Origin: an uncultured Dorea sp.
GTDB lineage: Bacteria; Bacillota; Clostridia; Lachnospirales; Lachnospiraceae
Assembly (NCBI GenBank): GCA_947063855.1
Contig: CAMSTW010000003.1
Location: 22,883 to 86,882, forward strand
Reading direction: 5' to 3'
DNA length: 64,000 nucleotides
Of the stretch, positions 17,775-26,956 are shown in pieces. Position 1 is the first letter of the stretch. Each line of letters begins with the position of its first letter. The translations under genes and the position numbers were made by a program. The notes under the pieces were generated by a model. It made no database searches. It saw only the letters and a list, made by a program, of their open reading frames with translations, and was not told where the DNA came from.

Positions 17775-19184
17775 ATGGCAGAGAAAAAACCAATTAAAAT
17801 AACAGAAACCATCCTGCGTGACGCGCACCAGTCTCTGATTGCCACACGTATGACGACAGAACAGATGCTTCCGATCGTTGAGAAGATGGACAAAGTCGGT
17901 TATCATTCCGTAGAGTGCTGGGGCGGAGCGACCTTTGACGCGTCTCTTCGTTTCCTGAAGGAGGATCCGTGGGAGAGACTTCGCAAGTTCCGCGACGGCT
18001 TCAAGAACACGAAGCTTCAGATGCTGTTCCGCGGACAGAATATCCTGGGCTACCGCCCGTATGCAGATGATGTGGTTGAGTATTTCGTACAGAAGTCTGT
18101 GGCAAATGGCATCGACGTGATCCGTATCTTCGACTGTCTGAACGACCTTCGTAACCTGCAGACTGCGGTTACGGCGGCAGTGAAGGAGAAGGCGGACGCG
18201 CAGGTTGCGCTGTCTTACACGCTGGGCGATGCGTATACGCTGGAGTACTGGGTTGATATTGCGAAGAAGATCGAGGATATGGGCGCTACCTCTATCTGTC
18301 TCAAGGATATGGCGGGACTTCTGGTTCCCTATAAGGCGACGGAGATGATCGAGGCTCTGAAAGAAGCTACCAGCCTTCCGATCCAGCTCCATACCCACTA
18401 TACGTCCGGCGTGGCGTCTATGACCTATCTGAAGGCGGTAGAAGCGGGAGTGGATGTGATCGACACTGCGATGTCACCATTCGCCCTTGGAACTTCCCAG
18501 CCTGCCACAGAGGTTATGGTGGAGACCTTCAAGGGAACGCCGTACGATACGGGATTTGATCAGAATCTCCTGTCAGAGATTGCGGATCATTTCCGTCCGA
18601 TTCGTGACGCCGCGCTTGAGAGCGGGCTTCTGAATCCGAAGAACATGGGAGTCAACATCAAGACGCTGCTTTATCAGGTTCCGGGAGGTATGCTCTCCAA
18701 CCTGACCTCACAGCTTAAGGAGCAGAATGCAGAGGATAAGTATTACGAGGTTCTTGAGGAGGTGCCAAGAGTACGTAAGGATCTTGGGGAGCCGCCGCTT
18801 GTTACGCCGTCGTCCCAGATTGTCGGTACTCAGGCCGTATTCAACGTATTGATGGGCGAGCGTTATAAGATGGCGACCAAGGAGACCAAGGACATCTTAA
18901 GCGGCAAATACGGCGCGACGGTTAAGCCGTTTGACGAGGATGTGAAGAAGAAGGTTCTGGGCGAGGATGCGGAAGTGATCACCTGCCGTCCTGCGGACCT
19001 GATTCCGGATGAGCTGGATACCCTTCGTAAGGAGTGTGAGCAGTGGAGCCAGCAGGAGGAGGATGTGCTGTCTTATGCACTGTTCCCGCAGGTTGCCACG
19101 GACTTCTTCAAGTACAGGGAGGCACAGCAGACCAAGGTTGACCAGACTGTAGCAGATACGGAGAACGGAAGTTATCCGGTTTAG
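17775..19184 (+). CDS. oadA: Oxaloacetate decarboxylase alpha / 5S-type carboxyltransferase without biotin domain
   Basis: This 469-residue protein is the pyruvate/oxaloacetate carboxyltransferase module. It starts ITETILRDAHQSLIATRM, the metal-binding entry strand with Asp in RDAHQS. HTHYTSG supplies two metal-binding His, CLKDMAG and DTAMSPFALGTSQPATE follow, and the C-terminal part is a PYC_OADA-type helical domain. It lacks the biotinyl domain found at the end of many OadA proteins, so it is a stand-alone 5S-type subunit relying on the separate carrier. It could equally be called pyruvate carboxylase subunit B. Preceded by GGAGG and a structured leader; followed by a terminator. Confidence 0.87.
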   Translation: MAEKKPIKITETILRDAHQSLIATRMTTEQMLPIVEKMDKVGYHSVECWGGATFDASLRFLKEDPWERLRKFRDGFKNTKLQMLFRGQNILGYRPYADDVVEYFVQKSVANGIDVIRIFDCLNDLRNLQTAVTAAVKEKADAQVALSYTLGDAYTLEYWVDIAKKIEDMGATSICLKDMAGLLVPYKATEMIEALKEATSLPIQLHTHYTSGVASMTYLKAVEAGVDVIDTAMSPFALGTSQPATEVMVETFKGTPYDTGFDQNLLSEIADHFRPIRDAALESGLLNPKNMGVNIKTLLYQVPGGMLSNLTSQLKEQNAEDKYYEVLEEVPRVRKDLGEPPLVTPSSQIVGTQAVFNVLMGERYKMATKETKDILSGKYGATVKPFDEDVKKKVLGEDAEVITCRPADLIPDELDTLRKECEQWSQQEEDVLSYALFPQVATDFFKYREAQQTKVDQTVADTENGSYPV

Positions 19185-19207
19185 AGAGTCGTATAAGAAT
19201 GAAGATA

Positions 19208-19260
19208 AAGGACTGTCGGGGATTGCATTATGGAGATGCTTTCTCCCGGCAGTTCTTTTT
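19208..19260 (+). terminator. Terminator after the decarboxylase cluster
   Basis: AAGGACTGTCGGG (19208-19220) pairs with CCCGGCAGTTCTT (19245-19257) allowing one G-T pair, followed by T residues. Confidence 0.75.
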
Positions 19261-19327
19261 GTATAGAATTGTAACCGGGACTGCCCCTTTAAAGTAACGT
19301 GAATGCAGACACGGCCGGAAAACGCTC

Positions 19328-19356
19328 TTGAATGTTTGGGAATCAGGCTATATAAT
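19328..19356 (+). promoter_or_regulatory. Promoter of the RpiR-type regulator
   Basis: TTGAAT (19328-19333), a 17-base spacer and TATAAT (19351-19356), 43 bases before the start codon. Confidence 0.7.
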
Positions 19357-19398
19357 AGTAACGGTGTAAGAGAATAAAAGAGAGAGGCATTTTGTTGT

Positions 19399-20364
19399 AT
19401 GCGAAGCAAGAATGAGTTGTTGAGGAAGATAGAGGATGGTTATCCGAAGTTCAGCAAAGGGCAGAAGAAGCTGGCGGATTTTATCCGTCTGGATTATGAC
19501 AAGGCGGCGTTTCTGACTGCGGCCAGGATGGGAGAAGAGGTGGGAGTCAGTGAGTCCACCGTGGTCCGGTTTGCCATGGCGCTTGGTTATGACGGGTATC
19601 CGGGATTCCAGAGAGCGCTTGGGGAGATGGTGCGCACGAAGCTGAATTCCATCCAGCGTATGGAGGTAACCTATGGAAGGATCAGCCAGGGAGAGATTCT
19701 TGCGACGGTGCTGCACTCAGATATCGAGAAGATCAAGCTTACGATGGAAGCCATCGACCACGAGACCTTTGAGATGGCGGTGGATACGATCCTGAACGCA
19801 AGGAGAATCTATGTGGTGGGCATTCGAAGCTGCGCGCCTCTGGCAAGCTTCCTGTGCTTCTATCTGCATCTGGTGTGCGATAATGTGATCGAGGTCAATA
19901 CCTCAAGTCCCAGCGAGATCTTTGAACAGATGCTTCGGATCAGTGAGGAGGATGTCATCATCGGGATCAGCTTTCCAAGATACTCCATGCGTACCTTAAA
20001 GGCGCTTGAGTACGCCAGCAACCGGAAAGCGAAGGTGATCACGCTGACGGACAGTGTGCATTCGCCGATGACGATCTATTCTTCCTGCAACCTGATTGCC
20101 AGGAGCGATATGGCGTCGATCGTGGATTCGCTGGTGGCGCCCCTAAGCGTAGTGAATGCACTGGTAGTCGCGCTGTGTATGAAGAAGCAGGAGGAAGTAA
20201 TCACGACCCTTGAGACTCTGGAGGAGATCTGGGATGAATACCAGGTGTACAGCAAGGATGAACTGAATATGGTGGGAGAGAAGATGGAGTTGTCGGGCGC
20301 ACAGGATGATCTGCCGGATCTTAAGCAGGAGACGGATGGAATCGAGGATAAGAAAGATGAGTAA
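19399..20364 (+). CDS. RpiR/MurR family transcriptional regulator with SIS domain
   Basis: This 321-residue protein has an N-terminal helix-turn-helix (GEEVGVSESTVVRFAMALGY, about residues 38-57) and a C-terminal sugar-isomerase (SIS) fold from about residue 125 (VVGIRSCAPLASFL, then VIGISFPRYS). Such proteins sense phosphosugars or related metabolites. The target is unknown: no sugar genes are adjacent, and the next gene, a flavoprotein, overlaps its 3' end by 8 bases. The last 40 residues are acidic and unlike the family. Confidence 0.87.
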   Translation: MRSKNELLRKIEDGYPKFSKGQKKLADFIRLDYDKAAFLTAARMGEEVGVSESTVVRFAMALGYDGYPGFQRALGEMVRTKLNSIQRMEVTYGRISQGEILATVLHSDIEKIKLTMEAIDHETFEMAVDTILNARRIYVVGIRSCAPLASFLCFYLHLVCDNVIEVNTSSPSEIFEQMLRISEEDVIIGISFPRYSMRTLKALEYASNRKAKVITLTDSVHSPMTIYSSCNLIARSDMASIVDSLVAPLSVVNALVVALCMKKQEEVITTLETLEEIWDEYQVYSKDELNMVGEKMELSGAQDDLPDLKQETDGIEDKKDE

Positions 20365-21682
20365 GGTGCTGGTTGCAGGCGGCGGCGCCGCGGGGATGTT
20401 CGGCGCGGTTGCCGCCGCAAAAAAAGGGCATGAGGTCTGGCTGTTTGAGAAGAATGAGAGACTGGGAAAGAAGCTGTTCATTACAGGTAAGGGAAGATGC
20501 AATCTTACGAACGCATGTGACATGGAGACCCTGTTTGCGTCGGTGACCAGTAATTCCAAATTCCTGTACAGCAGCTTCTACGGATATACGAATCAGGATG
20601 TGATCCGTTTTTTCGAAGAACTTGGAGTGAAGACGAAGACAGAACGGGGCGGCAGGGTATTTCCTGAATCGGATCATTCCTCGGATGTGATCCGGGCTTT
20701 GGAGCGCGAGATGAAGCGTCTTGGCGTCCGGGTCTTTCTGGGGACGCGGGTGGAAAGAGTGCTGACAAAGGACGGCGTCTTCTGCGGGCTTGAGGTTATG
20801 GAAGCTGCAGACCATGCCGGCGGGAAGGCTGATAACCGGAAGTCCAGGGAAGAGTGTAAAAGAAACGATAAGAACGGCAGGGAAGACGGGGGCAGGATAG
20901 TCCGTGTAAGCGGAGACGCCTGTATGATTGCGACAGGCGGGCTGTCTTATCCGCTGACCGGTTCCACGGGAGACGGATACCGCCTGGCAGGAGAATGCGG
21001 GCACAGTATTGTGCCGTGCATGCCCTCCCTTGTGCCTGTGGAGGTGAAAGAGTCGTGGGTGAGTTCGCTGATGGGTCTTTCTCTTCGCAATGTGACGGCG
21101 TCGGTCTATCAGGGGAAGAAGGTTTTGTATCAGGAGTTGGGGGAGATGCTGTTTACCCATTACGGGGTCAGCGGGCCGCTCATTATCAGCGCCAGCAGTT
21201 ATGTGGGGAAGAAGCTTAAGGAGAAGGAACTGAGGCTGGAGATTGACTTGAAGCCTGGGCTTGACGCGGACCAGTTAGACAAGAGGCTGCTGAGAGATTT
21301 TGAGGAGAACCATAACCGGCAGTTTAAGAATGCACTTGGAAAATTGTTCCCTTCCAAATTGATTCCGGTTATGGTAGAATTAAGCGGGATCGACCCGGAG
21401 AAGAAGGTCAATGTCATTTCCAGGGAAGAGCGGCAGAGGTTCGCCGGCCTGATCAAGCATCTTGTGATGACGGTTACGGGGCTTCGGGGATTTGATGAGG
21501 CGATTATTACCAGAGGCGGGGTGAAGACAAAAGAGGTGGATCCGGGCACAATGGAGTCCAAGTATGTAAAAGGTCTGTACTTTGCAGGTGAAGTGCTGGA
21601 TGTAGATGCGCTTACCGGCGGATTTAATCTTCAGATTGCATGGTCGACAGGGTTTGCTGCTGGAAGCAGCATACCTTTATAG
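20357..21682 (+). CDS. FAD/NAD(P)-dependent oxidoreductase, HI0933/BaiN-like family
   Basis: This 441-residue flavoprotein begins with a dinucleotide-binding motif (VLVAGGGAAGMFGAVAAA), then the family's KKLFITGKGRCNLTN. It ends with the FAD motif LYFAGEVLDVDALTGGFN. The family includes YhiN/HI0933, of unclear function, and BaiN of bile-acid 7-dehydroxylating clostridia; family membership alone does not show a role in bile acids, and no other bai genes are present. I start it at 20357 (MSKVLVAGGG), overlapping the regulator's stop codon by translational coupling, not at the earlier in-frame ATG at 20306. An insert of charged residues near 155-185 is variable in the family. Confidence 0.82.
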   Translation: MSKVLVAGGGAAGMFGAVAAAKKGHEVWLFEKNERLGKKLFITGKGRCNLTNACDMETLFASVTSNSKFLYSSFYGYTNQDVIRFFEELGVKTKTERGGRVFPESDHSSDVIRALEREMKRLGVRVFLGTRVERVLTKDGVFCGLEVMEAADHAGGKADNRKSREECKRNDKNGREDGGRIVRVSGDACMIATGGLSYPLTGSTGDGYRLAGECGHSIVPCMPSLVPVEVKESWVSSLMGLSLRNVTASVYQGKKVLYQELGEMLFTHYGVSGPLIISASSYVGKKLKEKELRLEIDLKPGLDADQLDKRLLRDFEENHNRQFKNALGKLFPSKLIPVMVELSGIDPEKKVNVISREERQRFAGLIKHLVMTVTGLRGFDEAIITRGGVKTKEVDPGTMESKYVKGLYFAGEVLDVDALTGGFNLQIAWSTGFAAGSSIPL

Positions 21683-21783
21683 ATAAAAGGTATGCTGCTT
21701 TCAGGTGTGCCGGCGAGGCCGATGCCAGAGAGACATTTTATAAGAGAAAAAGACAAAAAAGACAGAACAGGAGAGAACGGAGA

Positions 21784-22440
21784 ATGGGATATAATGTGGC
21801 AATTGACGGCCCGGCAGGGGCGGGAAAGAGTACGATCGCCAGGCTGGTGGCCAAGGAGAAAGGATATATCTACGTGGATACGGGAGCTATGTACAGAGGG
21901 CTTGCCATCCATTTCCTGGACAGAGGGATCCGTGCAGAGGAGACGCAGCGTGTGATAGAGGCGTGCGGGGACGCGGATGTGAAGATACGGTATGAAGACG
22001 GAGAACAGCAGGTGTACCTGAATGGAACCAACATTACGGGGCGGCTTAGGGATGAGGCGGTCGGGCAGATGACCTCGAAGTGTTCGGTGATCCCTGAGGT
22101 CCGCGAGAAGCTTCTGGATCTCCAGAGAGAGCTTGCAAGAACCCAGGACGTGATCATGGACGGACGGGATATCGGGACCTGTGTGCTTCCGGACGCGGAT
22201 GTGAAGGTCTATCTGACAGCCAGTGTCGAGACCCGGGCGAAGCGTCGCTGTGATGAGCTTACGGCGAAGGGGGAGAACTGTGATCTCGACGAGATCGCGA
22301 GAGATATCAAGGAACGGGACGAGCGTGATATGAACCGTGAGACGGCGCCGCTTAAGCAGGCGGAGGATGCGGTCCTGGTGGACAGTTCCGATATGACGAT
22401 TGATGAAGTTGTCAGGACGATTGCGGACTTATGCGGTTAG
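21784..22440 (+). CDS. cmk: Cytidylate kinase
   Basis: This 218-residue enzyme phosphorylates CMP and dCMP with ATP. The P-loop is near the N-terminus (AIDGPAGAGKSTIARLVA); VDTGAMYRGLA is the nucleotide-binding segment and MDGRDIGTCVLPDAD the conserved Arg/Asp segment. The ATG at 21784 follows GGAGAGAACGGAGA. The upstream in-frame extension lacks family similarity. The cmk-ispH-S1 order is widespread in Clostridia. Confidence 0.95.
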   Translation: MGYNVAIDGPAGAGKSTIARLVAKEKGYIYVDTGAMYRGLAIHFLDRGIRAEETQRVIEACGDADVKIRYEDGEQQVYLNGTNITGRLRDEAVGQMTSKCSVIPEVREKLLDLQRELARTQDVIMDGRDIGTCVLPDADVKVYLTASVETRAKRRCDELTAKGENCDLDEIARDIKERDERDMNRETAPLKQAEDAVLVDSSDMTIDEVVRTIADLCG

Positions 22441-22454
22441 CAGAAGGAGAAGAT

Positions 22455-23306
22455 ATGAAGGTTGAATTAGCAGAGACAGCCGGTTTCTGTCCGGGGGTCA
22501 AGCGGGCGGTAGAGACGGTGTATGAGCAGGTCCGTCTCCATCAGGGAAAGAAGATCTATACATACGGCCCGATCATCCACAACGAGGGAGTGATCCGTGA
22601 TCTTGCCGGTCAGGGAGTGGAGATCATCCATTCAAAGGAAGAACTCAGGAAGCTGGAAGAGGGAATCGTGATCATCCGTTCCCACGGCGTTGCCAGAGAG
22701 ATCTATGAGCAGATTGACGCTCAGGGGCTTGACTGTGTCGACGCGACCTGCCCGTTTGTGAAGAAGATCCACAGGATCGTGGAGGAGGAGAGCCGGAAGG
22801 GATCGTATATTGTCATCATCGGAAGCAGTGTCCACCCGGAGGTGGAAGGCACTCGGGGATGGGCCGGCAGGCAGGTAAGCGTGGTTCAGACCGCAGAGGA
22901 TGCACAGAGGTTTGAACTGGAAGATGAGGCTCAGAAAGTATGCATCGTGGCCCAGACGACATTTAATTACAATAAATTCAAAGATTTAGTTGAAATTATT
23001 CATAAAAAGGGGTATGATATAATTGTTTTAAATACGATTTGTAATGCGACCAAGGTCCGTCAGGAAGAAGCGCGCCGCATTGCAGGGAGAGTAGATGCTA
23101 TGGTGGTGATTGGGGACAGACGTAGTTCGAATACTCAGAAGTTATTTGAAATATGTAAGAATGAATGTTTGAATACGTACTATATACAGACACTTGACGA
23201 TTTGGATATGAATCAATTAAGGTCCGTGGAAACAGTAGGTATTACAGCAGGGGCATCCACGCCCAATAATATAATTGAGGAGGTTCAAAGATTATGTCAG
23301 AATTAA
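22455..23306 (+). CDS. ispH: 4-hydroxy-3-methylbut-2-enyl diphosphate reductase
   Basis: This 283-residue iron-sulfur enzyme performs the last step of the non-mevalonate isoprenoid pathway, making IPP and DMAPP. The three cluster-binding Cys are visible in AGFCPGVKRA (Cys 12), DATCPFV and NTICNAT; the active-site segments SHGVAREIYE and ITAGASTP are also present. The start at 22455 follows GAAGGAGA. Its last 13 bases overlap the S1-domain gene. In several clostridia IspH is fused to an S1-type protein; here the two are separate but overlapping. Confidence 0.95.
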   Translation: MKVELAETAGFCPGVKRAVETVYEQVRLHQGKKIYTYGPIIHNEGVIRDLAGQGVEIIHSKEELRKLEEGIVIIRSHGVAREIYEQIDAQGLDCVDATCPFVKKIHRIVEEESRKGSYIVIIGSSVHPEVEGTRGWAGRQVSVVQTAEDAQRFELEDEAQKVCIVAQTTFNYNKFKDLVEIIHKKGYDIIVLNTICNATKVRQEEARRIAGRVDAMVVIGDRRSSNTQKLFEICKNECLNTYYIQTLDDLDMNQLRSVETVGITAGASTPNNIIEEVQRLCQN

Positions 23307-24406
23307 CTTTTGAACAAATGTTGGAAGAGTCTTTTAAGACAATAAGAAATGGAGAGGTTGTAGATGGTACTGTCATCGATGTGAAGCCCGATGAAATCAT
23401 CTTGAATATAGGTTACAAGGCAGACGGTATCATCACAAGAAGCGAGTATACGAATGAGACGAACGCAGATCTGACAACGATGGTATCTGTGGGGGATACC
23501 ATGACTGCGAAGGTCTTGAAGGTTAATGATGGCGAAGGTCAGGTGCTGCTGACATATAAGAGACTGGCTGCCGAGAAGGGTAATGAGAGGCTTAAGGAGG
23601 CGTTTGAGAACCACGAAGTGCTGAAGGCTCCTGTGGCTCAGATTCTTGGAGGCGGATTAAGCGTAGTGATTGAGGAAGCAAGGGTATTTATCCCGGCGAG
23701 TCTGGTGTCAGATACTTATGAGAAGGATCTGAGCAAGTATCAGGATCAGGAGATTGAGTTCGTGATCAGCGAGTTCAATCCAAGAAGGAACCGTGTGATC
23801 GGCGACAGAAGACAGCTGCTTGTTGCAGAGAGAGCAAGGAAGCAGAGCGAACTCTTCGCAAGGATCCAGGCAGGCGACAGGATGGAAGGCGTTGTTAAGA
23901 ATGTAACAGATTTTGGCGCCTTTATTGATCTGGGTGGAGTTGACGGACTGCTTCACATCTCAGAGATGTCCTGGGGACGTGTGGAGAATCCGAAGAAGGT
24001 ATTCAAGGTTGGCGAGACGGTAGAAGTTATGATCAAAGAGATCCATGATACCAAGGTTGCTTTAAGCCTTAAGTTCCCTGAGAGCAATCCGTGGGCGAAT
24101 GCCGAGGATAACTATGCAGTCGGTAACGTGATCGACGGCAGAGTGGCAAGGATGACAGATTTTGGCGCATTTATCGAACTTGCGCCGGGAGTGGATGCTT
24201 TGCTCCATGTTTCACAGATTTCAAGAGCCCATGTTGACAAGCCGTCAGACGTACTGTCCGTAGGACAGGAGATTACGGCTAAGATTGTGGATCTGAACGT
24301 AGCAGAGAAGAAGATCAGCCTTAGTATGAAGGCTTTGGAGACGGCAGGCGAGGAGGCTGTGCCGCAGACAGATGGCGTGGATGAGGCGGCAGAGGACGTA
24401 GAGTAA
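23294..24406 (+). CDS. rpsA: S1-domain RNA-binding protein (ribosomal protein S1-like)
   Basis: This 370-residue protein carries four S1 repeats, at about residues 17-85, 100-170, 190-260 and 275-350. The third and fourth are the best preserved (VTDFGAFIDLGGVDGLLHIS and MTDFGAFIELAPGVDALLHVS). The tail is acidic. It resembles the shortened S1 of low-GC Gram-positives, which may act in translation of some mRNAs or in RNA turnover rather than as a full ribosomal S1. The start lies inside the end of ispH. Confidence 0.88.
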   Translation: MSELTFEQMLEESFKTIRNGEVVDGTVIDVKPDEIILNIGYKADGIITRSEYTNETNADLTTMVSVGDTMTAKVLKVNDGEGQVLLTYKRLAAEKGNERLKEAFENHEVLKAPVAQILGGGLSVVIEEARVFIPASLVSDTYEKDLSKYQDQEIEFVISEFNPRRNRVIGDRRQLLVAERARKQSELFARIQAGDRMEGVVKNVTDFGAFIDLGGVDGLLHISEMSWGRVENPKKVFKVGETVEVMIKEIHDTKVALSLKFPESNPWANAEDNYAVGNVIDGRVARMTDFGAFIELAPGVDALLHVSQISRAHVDKPSDVLSVGQEITAKIVDLNVAEKKISLSMKALETAGEEAVPQTDGVDEAAEDVE

Positions 24407-24432
24407 TCGTTAGTCGGATGCAGCGGTAGGAT

Positions 24433-24464
24433 AAGGCAGAGGCCGGATGGTCTCTGCCTTTTGT
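24433..24464 (+). terminator. Terminator after the S1-domain gene
   Basis: AAGGCAGAG (24433-24441) pairs with CTCTGCCTT (24452-24460), then TTTGTC. Confidence 0.8.
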
Positions 24465-24573
24465 CGGTTTAGGATGACAAGAATGGATGCATCGTTATAG
24501 ATTCATGGAGGATGACGGAGAACTTTCTGCGTTAAAAATTCGACAAGATGTTCGGGAAAATGTACAAGGAAAT

Positions 24574-24614
24574 CCCTGATTTTACTGGATAAATCGGGGG
24601 TTTTGTTGTATAGT
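24574..24614 (+). terminator. Second hairpin with T-tract before rnfC, overlapping a possible promoter
   Basis: CCCTGATTT (24574-24582) pairs with AAATCGGGG (24591-24599), followed by GTTTTGTT. A weak promoter-like pair TGGATA (24586-24591) / TATAGT (24609-24614) with 17-base spacing overlaps it, so the hairpin could insulate or regulate rnf transcription. Confidence 0.5.
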
Positions 24615-24648
24615 AGATAAAGAGAAAATAGGAAGGAAGGATAAAGGG

Positions 24649-25968
24649 ATGGCATTGTTAACATTTAAGGGTGGTATCCACCCGGATGACGGTAAGAGCC
24701 TGGCAAAGGATAAGGCGATTGTCGAGATTAGACCCAAAGGGGATCTGGTGTATCCGGTATCCCAGCACATCGGCGCTCCGGCAAGTCCCATTGTGGCTGT
24801 CGGCGACCGTGTCCTTAAGGGTCAGATGATAGCAGAAGCCGGGGGATTTGTATCGGCGCCGATCTATGCGTCAGTTTCTGGAAAGGTTAAGGCCATTGCC
24901 CCGCACTTAAACCCGACAGGCGGGACAGTGAACAGTATCGTGATCGAGAATGACGGAGAGTACGAAGAGGTGGAGTACCCGGCAGTCAAACCGCTGGAAG
25001 AGATGACCAAGGAAGAGATCCTGGGCGTCATCGGCAATGCAGGGATCGTGGGTATGGGCGGCGCAGGTTTCCCGACCAGAGTGAAGCTTTCCCCCAAGGA
25101 ACCAGATAAGATTGACTATATTATAGCAAACTGTGCGGAGTGTGAACCGTATATCACGGCAGACTACAGATGTATGCTGGAGATACCGGAGAAGCTGGTG
25201 GGCGGTATGAAGATTATCCTTAAGCTCTTTGACAATGCAAAGGGCATATTTGGGGTGGAGGATAATAAGCCTGACTGTATTGCGAAATTAAAGGAACTTA
25301 CAAAGGACGAGCCGCGCATGGAGGTGCTTGCGCTCAAGACGAAGTATCCACAGGGCGGTGAGCGTCAGCTGATCTATGCGGCGACGGGAAGAGCCATCAA
25401 CTCGGCGATGCTTCCTGCGGACGCGGGCTGTGTGGTTGATAATGTTGCGACAATCATCAGTATCTACGAGGCTGTGGCGGAGGGGAAGCCGTCCATGGAG
25501 CGTGTGACGACTGTGAGCGGCGACGCCGTGAATGAGCCGGGGAATTTCCGTGTTCCTTTTGGCCTGAACCAGGCAGAGCTGATTGACGCGGCGGGCGGAT
25601 ATAAGAGCGAGCCCCAGAAGGTGATCTCCGGCGGGCCGATGATGGGATTCTCCATGTTTACCCTGGATGTTCCGATTACGAAGACTTCTTCCTCTATCCT
25701 GTGTCTGACAAAAGACGAGGTGGCGCAGTTTGAGCCGACGGCGTGTATCAACTGCGGCCGCTGTGTGGACGCCTGCCCAAGCCGCCTGATTCCGTCAAGG
25801 CTTGCGGATTATGCAGAGCATCATGACGAGGCGGCGTTTACGAAGCATGAGGGCTTAGAGTGTATGGAATGCGGCTCCTGCAGCTTCGTATGTCCGGCGA
25901 AGAGGCCGCTTAAGCAGGCGATTGGTTCCATGAGGAAGATCGCCCTGGCGAACCGGAAGAAGAAGTAA
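24649..25968 (+). CDS. rnfC: Rnf complex subunit RnfC
   Basis: This 439-residue peripheral subunit accepts electrons from or passes them to NAD at the cytosolic face of the ferredoxin:NAD+ oxidoreductase. A NuoF-like NADH/FMN core holds GNAGIVGMGGAGFPTRVKLS. Two [4Fe-4S] motifs follow: CINCGRCVDACP near residue 366 and CMECGSCSFVCP near 406. It heads the order rnfC-D-G-E-A-B, the arrangement known from clostridia and Acetobacterium. The Rnf complex couples electron flow to Na+ or H+ export. Confidence 0.96.
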   Translation: MALLTFKGGIHPDDGKSLAKDKAIVEIRPKGDLVYPVSQHIGAPASPIVAVGDRVLKGQMIAEAGGFVSAPIYASVSGKVKAIAPHLNPTGGTVNSIVIENDGEYEEVEYPAVKPLEEMTKEEILGVIGNAGIVGMGGAGFPTRVKLSPKEPDKIDYIIANCAECEPYITADYRCMLEIPEKLVGGMKIILKLFDNAKGIFGVEDNKPDCIAKLKELTKDEPRMEVLALKTKYPQGGERQLIYAATGRAINSAMLPADAGCVVDNVATIISIYEAVAEGKPSMERVTTVSGDAVNEPGNFRVPFGLNQAELIDAAGGYKSEPQKVISGGPMMGFSMFTLDVPITKTSSSILCLTKDEVAQFEPTACINCGRCVDACPSRLIPSRLADYAEHHDEAAFTKHEGLECMECGSCSFVCPAKRPLKQAIGSMRKIALANRKKK

Positions 25969-26005
25969 GGATAAGAATGATAAAGAGAGGAAGAGGTGAA
26001 CAAAC

Positions 26006-26956
26006 GTGAGTGAGAACAAGTTAAAGATGTCATCTTCACCACACATTCGTTCCAAAGTTACTTCGGCCAATATCATGCTCTATGTGACAATTGCGCTGCT
26101 GCCGGCTTCGGCTTTCGGTATCTGGAACTTTGGAATGTCAGCTCTCGTGACGCTGATCTGTACGACGGCGTCCGCGGTTCTGACAGAATACATATATGAG
26201 AAATTAATGCATAAGAAGATCACGGTGGACGATTTCAGCGCCGTGGTTACCGGACTGCTCTTAGGGCTTAATATGCCGGCGTCCGCGCCCTGGTGGATGG
26301 GCGTGATCGGCGGTATCTTCGCGATCCTGATCGTGAAGCAACTCTTTGGAGGACTGGGACAGAACTTCATGAACCCGGCTCTTGGAGCCAGATGTTTTCT
26401 GCTGATTTCATTCACAAGCCAGATGACGACCTTTGTCTATGACGGAGTGACAGGGCCTACGCCGCTGGCGCAGCTTAAGAGCGGCGAGGCTGTAGACAGC
26501 ATGAGCATGCTGCTTGGCCGCATCCCGGGAACCATCGGCGAGACGTCGGTGATTGCGATTATCATCGGTGCGATCTTCCTGATCCTCATGGGAGTGATCG
26601 ATCTTAGGATTCCGGGAACCTATATCGCGACCTTCGTGGTCTTCATCGGTATCTTCGGACATTTTGCGAATCCGGATGTGGGATTCTTTGATCCGCAGTA
26701 TATTACCGCGCATCTGTGCGGAGGCGGTCTTATGCTTGGCGCATGGTTCATGGCTACTGATTATGTAACCTCACCGATCACAAAGAGGGGTCAGATCGTC
26801 TATGGTATGCTTCTTGGTATCCTGACCGGTCTGTTCCGTCTGTTCGGCGGTTCTGCGGAAGGTGTATCCTATGCGATCATCATCAGCAACCTTATCGTGC
26901 CGTTGATCGAGAGAGTTACTCTTCCAAAGCCATTTGGTAAAGGAGGAGAGAAGTAA
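26006..26956 (+). CDS. rnfD: Rnf complex subunit RnfD
   Basis: This 316-residue membrane subunit has about ten helices. The segment YDGVTGPTPLAQLKSG (about residues 148-163) matches the flavinylation site of the family, where FMN is linked to Thr by ApbE. The GTG start follows AGAGGTGAA. The last base of the stop codon is the first base of rnfG, indicating translational coupling. Confidence 0.95.
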   Translation: MSENKLKMSSSPHIRSKVTSANIMLYVTIALLPASAFGIWNFGMSALVTLICTTASAVLTEYIYEKLMHKKITVDDFSAVVTGLLLGLNMPASAPWWMGVIGGIFAILIVKQLFGGLGQNFMNPALGARCFLLISFTSQMTTFVYDGVTGPTPLAQLKSGEAVDSMSMLLGRIPGTIGETSVIAIIIGAIFLILMGVIDLRIPGTYIATFVVFIGIFGHFANPDVGFFDPQYITAHLCGGGLMLGAWFMATDYVTSPITKRGQIVYGMLLGILTGLFRLFGGSAEGVSYAIIISNLIVPLIERVTLPKPFGKGGEK

